Part shown: piece after piece, positions 55,444 to 62,645 of the stretch | Layout: every line of letters starts with the position of its first letter | Position numbering within the stretch: position 1 is the first letter of the stretch | Assembly: GCF_014645815.1 (NCBI RefSeq) | Contig: NZ_BMML01000026.1 | Coordinates: forward strand, 79,927 to 143,926 | Length of the DNA stretch: 64,000 nucleotides | Reading direction: 5' to 3' | Source of the DNA: Streptomyces fuscichromogenes | GTDB taxonomy: Bacteria; Actinomycetota; Actinomycetes; Streptomycetales; Streptomycetaceae | Program-made: the position numbers and the translations under genes | The notes under the pieces: model-generated | What the model saw: only the letters and a program-made list of their open reading frames with translations | What the model was told of the DNA's origin: nothing | The model's database searches: none

Positions 55444-56001
55444 TCAGCCGCGCGCCCTGCGGTAGCGGGTCAGCACCGTCGCGCCCGTGTGTTCCGCCGA
55501 CAGGCACTCCAGTTCGGCGGGCGGGCCGCCGGCCGGGAAGAGCGGCCGGCCGGCGCCGAGGACGGTGGGGAAGGTCAGCAGCCGGTACTCGTCGACCAGG
55601 CCGGCCGTCGCCAGGGTGTGCACCACCCCGATGCTGCCCATCACGACCACGTCCCGCCGCTCGGTCCTGACGGCGTCCAGCAGATCGCCGTCCAGGAGAC
55701 GGGAGTTCGCCCACGCGGACACGTCGGACAGGGTGCGGGAGGCGACCAGCTTCGGTGCGGCGTTCAGGCGTGCGGAGAAGGGGTCGTCACGCCCCGGCCA
55801 CACGTGCGAGAAGGCCTCCCAGGTGGCCCGTCCCAGCAGGACGACCCCCTCGTCCAGGGTGCGGCCCAGCCCGAACCTGTCCCCAGCGATCTCCTCCCGG
55901 CCGAACCGGAAGATCCAGCCGCCGTACGGCGTGCCCCCGGAGCCGTCCGGGTCGGACACGATCCCGTCCAGGGTGGTGAACTGGATGACGACAACGCTCA
56001 T
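55444..56001 (-). CDS. Dihydrofolate reductase/RibD C-terminal family protein
   Basis: A 185-aa protein with the RibD C-terminal/DHFR-like fold: an N-terminal IQFTTLDGIVSDPDG, then LLGRATWEAF, KLVASRTL, VVVMGSIGVVHTL and FPTVLGAGRPLFP. These are conserved in small NADPH-binding reductases of unknown substrate. ATG at 56001 has GAAGGGA upstream. It follows the ECF sigma factor gene by 92 bases in the same direction, and such reductases commonly sit beside SigJ/ECF genes, so it is probably a target of that sigma factor. Confidence 0.9.
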   Translation of the reverse strand: MSVVVIQFTTLDGIVSDPDGSGGTPYGGWIFRFGREEIAGDRFGLGRTLDEGVVLLGRATWEAFSHVWPGRDDPFSARLNAAPKLVASRTLSDVSAWANSRLLDGDLLDAVRTERRDVVVMGSIGVVHTLATAGLVDEYRLLTFPTVLGAGRPLFPAGGPPAELECLSAEHTGATVLTRYRRARG

Positions 56002-56093
56002 GACGGTGGTCCCTTCGCTCGATGGTCACCGGTACATACCGGCGGCACCGGGCGGACTCATCGCCGTCGGCGGACCTTCTCCTCCCGGCCGTC

Positions 56094-57020
56094 TCAGCAG
56101 GCGCGCGGCGCGGGCGCCTCGGCCGGCGCGAACGCCGTCAGCACGCGCGGGTCGGTGAACACCACGTTGCGCGCGACCCGGCCACCGCAGACCGTCAGGA
56201 CCTGCACACTGTGCAGCCGGTGCCCGCCGCCGGGCTCCGGGGCGTACGCGACGAGCGCGGGCTGCCCGCCCGCGGTGCCCGAGCGGGTACGCCAGCCGGT
56301 GCCGCGCAGCCGGAACACCCGGTCCATGAACAGGCCGTAGTCGCCCCGGCCCCGGTACCACAGCGGAACCGGCGGCATCTCCAGGGTCGCGTCGTCGGTG
56401 AGCAGCCGTACCAGCGCGGGCACATCGGCCGCCTCGAACGCCCGCACGTACCGGCCCACCGTCTCCCGCACCTCGGGGTCGTCCGGCTCGCTCACCTCGT
56501 CCACGGCGGCCACGCGCGCGAGTGCGGCACGCGCCCGCTGGAGCGCGCTGTTCACGGCCGCCACCGAGGTCTCCAGCTGGTCGGCGACCTCGGCGGCGCT
56601 GAACTCCAGCACCTCGCGCAGCACCAGCACGGCCCGCTGCCGCGCGGGCAGCACCTGCCACGCCGCCACCAGCGCGAGCCGCAGATCCGCGCGCGCCTCC
56701 ATGTCGTGGCGCGCGTCCGGGAACGGCTCCAGCCACGGCACGTCGAGGGCCGGCGTGAGCGGCGCCTCCGGATCGGCACCGGGCGCCCCGAGCCCGGACG
56801 GCAACGGCCGCCGCGCCCGCCCCTGGAGCGCCGTCAGGCACGCGTTCGTCGCGATCCGGTACAGCCAGGTCCGCACCGACGCCCGCGCGGGGTCGTAGCG
56901 CTCACGCGCCTTCCAGGCCCGCAGCATGGTCTCCTGCACCAGGTCCTCGGCCTCGTGGAACGAGCCCAGCATCCGATAGCAGTACGCCACCAACTCGCCC
57001 CGGTACGGCTCGAAGTCCAT
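56094..57020 (-). CDS. ECF sigma factor with SnoaL-like C-terminal domain
   Basis: A 308-aa sigma-70-family factor. Region 2 (AYCYRMLGSFHEAEDLVQET and ASVRTWLYRIATNACL) is at residues 10-65, and region 4 (LPARQRAVLVLREVLEFSAAEVADQ) is near 120-150. A fused SnoaL-like domain (about 185-300, VRAFEAADVPALVRLLTDDATLEMPP) follows. This is the layout of SigG/ECF41-56-type factors, in which the C-terminal domain replaces an anti-sigma factor. No anti-sigma gene is adjacent, in agreement. Confidence 0.9.
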   Translation of the reverse strand: MDFEPYRGELVAYCYRMLGSFHEAEDLVQETMLRAWKARERYDPARASVRTWLYRIATNACLTALQGRARRPLPSGLGAPGADPEAPLTPALDVPWLEPFPDARHDMEARADLRLALVAAWQVLPARQRAVLVLREVLEFSAAEVADQLETSVAAVNSALQRARAALARVAAVDEVSEPDDPEVRETVGRYVRAFEAADVPALVRLLTDDATLEMPPVPLWYRGRGDYGLFMDRVFRLRGTGWRTRSGTAGGQPALVAYAPEPGGGHRLHSVQVLTVCGGRVARNVVFTDPRVLTAFAPAEAPAPRAC

Positions 57021-57125
57021 CCGCCCATCATGCCCGCGGGGTACGACAGCCGGGCACGCGCGCGTGGGGGCCGGTCAGGTCGTCCGACCCGACCGGCCCC
57101 CGTACGGCCGTCCCGCCCCGCGTCG

Positions 57126-59915
57126 CTAGAGCAGGCCGTCCCACATCTGTTCCAGCAGCACCGACCACCAGCTCTCCGGCGAACCCAGCGCCGCCGGGTC
57201 CAGGGAGGCCAGCTGGGCCTGGAAGTCGACGGTCCAGCGGCCCGCCTGCTCCTGGTTCAGGCCGAACCGGAGCCGCCACATCCGGCCCAGCAGCGCCAGG
57301 CAGCGCGCGAACTCCGGCAGCCCGGTGTTCACGAACTGCGGCGGCACGGACGCCCCGCCCGGCCCCGCCTCCACCGGCACGGCCACGATGTTCGCGGTGC
57401 CGTACTGCACACAGACCGCCTTGCCGAAGTCGGTCCCCATGACGAGGTACGACGCCGCGTCCGGCGCCGGCTGCAACCCGCGCTCCTGCGCCAGCTCCGC
57501 CAGCGTCGGCACCGGCCGGCCCGGCTGCGCCTGCGCCCAGAAGAACGGCCCCATGTCCAGCGGCAGCCCCGCCGCCACCAGCATGTGCGCCACGATCGGC
57601 GGCACGCCCTGCCGGTCCACCGCCGCCTGCTCGAACCGGAACACGCCCGGACCGAACGCCGCCGCCAGCTCCTGCGCGATCGCCTCCGGCGGGATCGGCG
57701 GCGCCGCCTGCACCTGCGGCAACGGCGCCCGCACCGGCGCCGGGCGCGCGGGGCCCGCGGCCACCTGGTGCAACTCGCCCTGGTGCGCCAGCAGTTGCCG
57801 CATCCCCTGCTGCCGGCTCGCGTGGTCCGTCCCGTACGGCGCGATGCTCGCCAGCCGGGCCTGCGGCCACTGCTCCCGGATCATCCGCGCGCAGTAGGCG
57901 CCCGGCAGCTCGCACGACTCCAGCTCCGTGTGCAGCTCCAGCACCTGGTCCGGCGGCACGTTCATGGCCCGCAGCTCGTGGAAGATCTGCCACTCCGGGT
58001 GCGGCGTGCCCGGCGCCGAACGCCGGATCAGCTGCTGCTCCGAGCCGTCCTGCGCCCGGTAGCGGAGCACCGCCTGATATCCCGGCCCGACCGTCGGCTG
58101 CCCCTGCGGCGGCGGGTAGCCGTACGCCGGCGGCTGCTGCCCAGGTACGGGCTGCCCCGGCACCGGCTGACCGGGCACGGGCTGACCGGGAGGCGGCGGC
58201 ATCGCACCGGCCGGCATCGGGGGCGGCATCTGCGCGGCGCCCGGCGGCATGCCGGGGCCGCCGGGGAGACCGGCCGGAGGGCCGACCGGAGGGCCGACGG
58301 GGGGTGCGGACAGCACGGTTTCCGCGTGGTGAACCGCCGCTCCGCTCGCACCGGCGCCGCCGGGCGCGGGAGGCGTGACAGGAGCGCCCGGAGCGTGTGG
58401 TGCGCCGTGGGGGGCGAACGGTGCGCCCGGCGCGGGGGACCCCCCTGGAGCACCAGGTATGCCCGGAGCGGCCAGCATCGTGGCCGCGTGGTCGACATCG
58501 CCGGGCGGGGTGCCACCCGGAGTACCCGGCGCGGCGGACGGGTTGGGGGCACCTGCCGGACCTTCGGGCCTCTTGGGACCGAGTCCCGGCACCATCTGCG
58601 TCGGCGCGTACCCGCTCACCGGCGCACCCGGCGCGGGCGGCTGAGGCGCGCCCCCGGGGTGGGCGCCCGGCACTCCCAGCGTTCCCGGGGCTCCCGGCGG
58701 CGGAGGCGGCGCGCCGGCCCCGCCACGCGCCCGGCGCGGAGGGGGCGCGGCCTTGCTCGTCGCGGCGTCCGCTATGTCACTGGCGTTCGGCGCGAGATGC
58801 CGTTCCGGAGCCACCGGACCCGCCGGAGCCACCGGACCCGTCGGACCCGTCGGAGGCTGCGGCGCGCCCGGAGCACCGGCCGGCGCCTGCGGATAGCCGT
58901 AGCTCGGAGCGGCGGGCGCCTGCGGGTAGCCGTAGGAGGGCGCGGGCGGGGTCGCGGGCGCCTGCGGACGGACGGGCGCACCGGGAGCCACCGGTCCCTG
59001 CGGGTAGCCGTAGGACGGGGCGTCCTGCGGGGGCGGCGAAGGTGTACCGCCCTGCGGCGCACCACCCTGCACGCCCGGCGCACCCTGCACGCCCCGCACA
59101 CCCTGCACGCCCGGCGCACTCGCGTCGTCGAGCGCCGGGGACACCGCCGTGCGGGGCAGCTGGCTGCCCCCCGCCATCAGCGCCGTCTCGGCATCTCCGA
59201 GGACACCGTCGTCGGCATCGCTCAGCGGCGGTGCGAACACCGTCGCGGGCAGCGGGACGGAACGGTCCTCACCGGCATCGGCGTTCGTGTCGGTGCCGGC
59301 CCAGGGAGTCGCACCGGCCGGTACGTTCTGCGCCCCAGCACCCGAACCCGCCCCGGCCGCCGGCCAAGAAGTCCCGCCGCCGCCCGCCGGCACCCCGGCC
59401 TGCGTCTCGGCAAGCCCACCGGAACCCGCACCCGAACCCGAACCCGAACCGGAGCCCACACCGGCTCCGGCTCCGGCACCGGCACCCGCTCCGGCCGGCG
59501 CCCCGTCGTTCCCCGGGCGCCGATCCGGGATACCCAGTTTGTCCGCCGCCTCCTGGAGCCACTCCGGGGGACTCAGCAGGAACGACGTCTGGTTCAGGTC
59601 CACCCGGGCCGCGGGCACCGGCACCGCGTCGGCGATCTCCGCCTCACGGCCGTACTCCTCCTCGTACCGGCGGATCACCTCGCCCACCGGCAGCGCCGGC
59701 CACAGCGTGGCCTCACCGCTGTCACGGGCGATGACCAGCCGCTGCCCGCCCGCGTCGGACCGCGGGCCCTCCGCACGGTCCTCGCCCCACACCACGAACC
59801 CGAGGCCGAACTCCCGCACCCGCACCTCACGATGCTGGTACGCCGGCACCTCGCCGTTGATCCACTCCTCGGCGCGCTCCTGCGCCTGCGCGAACGTCAC
59901 CATGCCGGACCTCAC
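57126..59915 (-). CDS. YrhB-deaminase-SUKH-4 multidomain protein (toxin/immunity-like)
   Basis: A 929-aa protein with three recognisable parts. Residues about 5-90 match the YrhB/Imm35 immunity domain (TFAQAQERAEEWING start). About 125-600 are Pro/Gly/Ala-rich low complexity with repeated SYGYPQ. About 610-720 contain a nucleic acid/nucleotide deaminase-type motif (ELHTELESCELPGAYC), whose H-x-E and two Cys fit zinc ligands. About 745-925 resemble SUKH-4, beginning FGPGVFRFEQAAV. The GTG at 59915 overlaps the stop of the upstream gene (GTGA); ATG at 59903 is an alternative. No secretion signal is present, so it acts in the cytoplasm or uses an unusual route. Confidence 0.85.
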   Translation of the reverse strand: MRSGMVTFAQAQERAEEWINGEVPAYQHREVRVREFGLGFVVWGEDRAEGPRSDAGGQRLVIARDSGEATLWPALPVGEVIRRYEEEYGREAEIADAVPVPAARVDLNQTSFLLSPPEWLQEAADKLGIPDRRPGNDGAPAGAGAGAGAGAGVGSGSGSGSGAGSGGLAETQAGVPAGGGGTSWPAAGAGSGAGAQNVPAGATPWAGTDTNADAGEDRSVPLPATVFAPPLSDADDGVLGDAETALMAGGSQLPRTAVSPALDDASAPGVQGVRGVQGAPGVQGGAPQGGTPSPPPQDAPSYGYPQGPVAPGAPVRPQAPATPPAPSYGYPQAPAAPSYGYPQAPAGAPGAPQPPTGPTGPVAPAGPVAPERHLAPNASDIADAATSKAAPPPRRARGGAGAPPPPPGAPGTLGVPGAHPGGAPQPPAPGAPVSGYAPTQMVPGLGPKRPEGPAGAPNPSAAPGTPGGTPPGDVDHAATMLAAPGIPGAPGGSPAPGAPFAPHGAPHAPGAPVTPPAPGGAGASGAAVHHAETVLSAPPVGPPVGPPAGLPGGPGMPPGAAQMPPPMPAGAMPPPPGQPVPGQPVPGQPVPGQQPPAYGYPPPQGQPTVGPGYQAVLRYRAQDGSEQQLIRRSAPGTPHPEWQIFHELRAMNVPPDQVLELHTELESCELPGAYCARMIREQWPQARLASIAPYGTDHASRQQGMRQLLAHQGELHQVAAGPARPAPVRAPLPQVQAAPPIPPEAIAQELAAAFGPGVFRFEQAAVDRQGVPPIVAHMLVAAGLPLDMGPFFWAQAQPGRPVPTLAELAQERGLQPAPDAASYLVMGTDFGKAVCVQYGTANIVAVPVEAGPGGASVPPQFVNTGLPEFARCLALLGRMWRLRFGLNQEQAGRWTVDFQAQLASLDPAALGSPESWWSVLLEQMWDGLL

Positions 59916-60904
59916 TCCCCCGAACCCGAGCCGACCGAAGCGGCACGCGCGAAACCACCGTCGACCATCAGGTTCGCCACCGTCTCCAACTCCGGCGGGG
60001 AACCCGCCAGCCGCGACAGGAACCCGTCGAAGTCATCACCGCACGGCAGCAGCAGACGCTCCACGCGCTCCGCCGGCGACCACCCCGGATCCACGTCACG
60101 CGCGTCGTCGTACGCGCAGAACCACACCGAACCCGGCCGGTCGCCCTTGACCTTCACCGCCAGCAGACCGCCCTGCACGAAGCCGACCCCCAGGTAGTCC
60201 TTGGTCAGATGGTCGCGCAGGCACTTGTTGACGTACACGAGGTCGTTGACCGCCGCCTCGTCGCGGACCGTGAAGAACGGCTGGTCCACCAGCAGTCCGA
60301 GGCCGGCGTCCAGGGCCGTGCCCACCGGCGCGCAGCCGCCCGCCGCCTTCAGGAACGAACGGTAGGCACCCGGCAGCCGGTACCCGAGGTCCTCCTCGAC
60401 GCCCTGCACCTGCGACTCCGACACCGCCACACCCGACTTCGGCAGCCCGAAGTGCGCCGGACGCGTCTCCTGCAAGGGCCGCGTCCCCCGCTTGCCGTGG
60501 TCCACCCGCGTCGTCGCCACCCCGCCGTGATGCCGCAGCAGCGCCTTCACCTCGACCGGGACCAGCTCCAGCCGCCGCGACGCCACCACGTGGTGCCACG
60601 TCCAGCCGTGCGGCGTCGCCACCTCCGGCACCGTGTCCCACAGCTCATGACCCGCGGCCGACTGCACCGCGTTCGCGGACACGAAGTCCGTCAGCCGCAA
60701 CTCGTCGACGCCGAAGCCCTCCGGCGGATCGGCGATCTCCACCGCCGCACGCGCGTACGGCGAGAAGTCGGGGTAGCCGCGCTCGTCGATCCGTACCCCT
60801 CTCGGGTGACGTGCCGCCCGAACCGGATCCGGGAAATGCACGACCTGCCCGGCATAGGCCGCGTTCGGCGGCGCGGCTTGCTGCCCGAGCCGACCTGTCG
60901 TCAT
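59912..60904 (-). CDS. WHH-nuclease-like domain fused to SMI1/KNR4 (SUKH) domain
   Basis: A 330-aa protein. The N-terminal half (about 25-160) contains YPDFSPYARAAVEI and GWTWHHVVASRRLELVPVEV, the hallmark of HNH/EndoVII-superfamily WHH nucleases seen as polymorphic toxin tips. The C-terminal half (about 170-320) matches SMI1/KNR4 (SUKH-1) immunity domains: VQGVEEDLGYRLPGAYRSFLKAAGG and WFCAYDDARDVDPGW. No signal peptide or trafficking domain is present. The ATG at 60904 precedes MTTGRLGQQ. It is translationally coupled to the deaminase/SUKH-4 gene. Whether the nuclease half is active is unknown. Confidence 0.88.
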   Translation of the reverse strand: MTTGRLGQQAAPPNAAYAGQVVHFPDPVRAARHPRGVRIDERGYPDFSPYARAAVEIADPPEGFGVDELRLTDFVSANAVQSAAGHELWDTVPEVATPHGWTWHHVVASRRLELVPVEVKALLRHHGGVATTRVDHGKRGTRPLQETRPAHFGLPKSGVAVSESQVQGVEEDLGYRLPGAYRSFLKAAGGCAPVGTALDAGLGLLVDQPFFTVRDEAAVNDLVYVNKCLRDHLTKDYLGVGFVQGGLLAVKVKGDRPGSVWFCAYDDARDVDPGWSPAERVERLLLPCGDDFDGFLSRLAGSPPELETVANLMVDGGFARAASVGSGSGE

Positions 60905-61202
60905 GACGGTTGCCCCCTGCGGCACTCTGTACGAACCGACACCACACCCCTGCGGCGCGCCACGGCCCGTATCCGGCTGTCTCTCCCACGTCCCGGACGC
61001 GTCGACCACGCCCGTCGCGGTGGCGACAGCCTATGCGGTACACGAACCCCGGTCATCGGCCCTCCGGTTCGGTGACCAGCCGTCACCCCGCCGTGACAGC
61101 CTGCCCGAACCCGGGCGTGTCGCACCGCCCCAGCTACCGCACCCGCCACCGGATTTGGCAGTCTGTGACTTTCGGGGGGATGCCCGGGAGGGGAAGACGA
61201 TC
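60905..61202. promoter_or_regulatory. Divergent promoter region of toxin/immunity-like genes
   Basis: A 298-base gap between the minus-strand WHH/SUKH gene and the plus-strand YwqJ-type deaminase gene. It must hold promoters for both. GTGACCAG/CCGTGACAG repeats occur near 61070-61100. No ORF with a credible site is seen. Confidence 0.4.
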
Positions 61203-61739
61203 ATGAACGTCACGCAGACAGGACCGCACAACGCCATGTCCGGCGCCGTCCACGGCGCCACCCAGGGCGACCCCCGCATCGGCTGGAGCAGCGCCGAAAC
61301 GCCTCCCGTACCCGCCCTCCAGCACCGCCGCGACGGCATCCTGCCGACCGTCGCCGCCGCCCTCTCCGTCCGCGGCGCCACCCTCACCGGCACCGCCGCC
61401 CGCGGCGACCAGCCGCCCCCGCTGCACCCGCTGGTCCAGGAGTTCCTCGACACCCTGCCCAGCGGACAACGCGACCGTTTCACCGGCCGCTGCGCCGAGG
61501 CCATCCTCATCTCACGGCACATCAGCGCCACCGACGCGGCCCGCAGCAAACGCGCCCTCCGCAAACCCATGACCAACGGCGAAGCCCGCAGGTCCCTCAA
61601 GCAGGCCAAGCTCACCGCCCGCCGGATACGCGAGGACGGCGACCCGCTGCACGGCAGCTTCGCCGCCCCCTGCCGGGCCTGCGCCGCCCTCACCGCCCAC
61701 TTCGGCGTCCGCGTCGTCGACCCCACCACCGAGACCTGA
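61203..61739 (+). CDS. YwqJ-related putative deaminase
   Basis: A 178-aa protein matching YwqJ-type deaminase domains of polymorphic toxins: RRDGILPTVAAALSVRGA, then GRCAEAILISRHI (C-A-E, zinc ligand and catalytic Glu) near residue 98-110, and APCRACAALTAHFGV (PCxxC zinc pair) near 155-169. All three zinc positions and the Glu are intact, so it could be active on nucleotides or nucleic acid. There is no signal peptide or trafficking module. The ATG at 61203 has GGGGAAG upstream. The next gene encodes SUKH-3, the usual immunity type for this toxin class. Confidence 0.88.
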   Translation: MNVTQTGPHNAMSGAVHGATQGDPRIGWSSAETPPVPALQHRRDGILPTVAAALSVRGATLTGTAARGDQPPPLHPLVQEFLDTLPSGQRDRFTGRCAEAILISRHISATDAARSKRALRKPMTNGEARRSLKQAKLTARRIREDGDPLHGSFAAPCRACAALTAHFGVRVVDPTTET

Positions 61740-61821
61740 GCCGACACCTGCCCCGACCCCACCGCCACACACAGGCACCGAACACCCGCACCCGTAACCG
61801 CACCAGGACGATCGAAGGGCA

Positions 61822-62355
61822 ATGCACGCCGACCGCACCTCATCACCCAGTCTCGGCTTCGCCCGACCGGGGGCACCCCCGTCGCGCTTCTCCGCGCCCG
61901 TCGACACAGCCCTGCGCGCCGCAGGCTGGCAGCCCGGACGCTGGGACATAAAACAGGCCGAGGTCTGGGCCGACGCCCTGCGCGACCACGCCTCACCCGC
62001 CGGACACCGGCACGCCGTCTTCCCCGCCGCCGTGGAGGCCTGGGCCGAGTTCGGCGGCCTGCGCATCAACCCCACCGGCGCCGGCCGCCAGGTCGCCCCC
62101 GCCGTCCTCCACCTCGACCCCCTGCACGGCCTGCACCTCGCCCGTACCCTCGGCGACCTCGGCCGCGCCCTCGACACCGAGGTCTGCCCGCTCGGCGCGG
62201 AGACCGACACCCACTCCCTGCTCGCCATCGACGCCGAGGGCCGGGTCTACACCCTCGACCACACCGGCGACTGGTACGTCGGCCCCGACATCGACCACGC
62301 CCTGACCGCACTCATCGCGGGCGTCGAACCCCAACGCCTCACCACCCACGCATAA
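61822..62355 (+). CDS. SUKH-3 family immunity protein
   Basis: A 177-aa protein with a SUKH-3 domain: FSAPVDTALRAAGWQPGRW, AVEAWAEFGGLRIN, and the C-terminal CPLGAETDTHSLLAIDAEGRVYTLDHTGDWYVG, where the L-A-I-D-x-x-G-R-V-Y pattern is the SUKH-3 signature. The ATG at 61822 has GAAGGG upstream. It lies 82 bases after the YwqJ-type deaminase and very probably neutralises it. It is followed by a GC-rich low-complexity gap. Confidence 0.9.
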   Translation: MHADRTSSPSLGFARPGAPPSRFSAPVDTALRAAGWQPGRWDIKQAEVWADALRDHASPAGHRHAVFPAAVEAWAEFGGLRINPTGAGRQVAPAVLHLDPLHGLHLARTLGDLGRALDTEVCPLGAETDTHSLLAIDAEGRVYTLDHTGDWYVGPDIDHALTALIAGVEPQRLTTHA

Positions 62356-62645
62356 CCACAGCCCGACGACCACCCGAGGACCGCCCGACGACCGCCTGCC
62401 CGACCGCGACCGGCCGACCGTCACCGGACGACCGTCACCCGACGACCGCCCGCCCACCTGCCCGACGCCCACCGGACAAACCGCCCGCCCACCACCCGAC
62501 AACCGTCCGGCAGCCACTCAGGCAGCCGCCCCGCGACCGGCCGACAGCCGCCCGAAACCGCTCAGCCAGTCGTCCGACAACCGCTCAAGCAGCCGCACAG
62601 CCAGCGCCGCTCAGCCAGTCGTCCGACAACCGCTCAGCCGGCCGC
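62356..62645. repeat. Low-complexity CCGACCGCC-type gap
   Basis: The gap between the convergent SUKH-3 and histidine kinase genes consists of degenerate CGACGACCGCC, GCCCGCCCACC and CAGCCAGTCGTCCGACAACCGCTCA units; the last occurs twice (about 62561-62587 and 62608-62635). No gene or clean terminator is seen. Confidence 0.6.
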
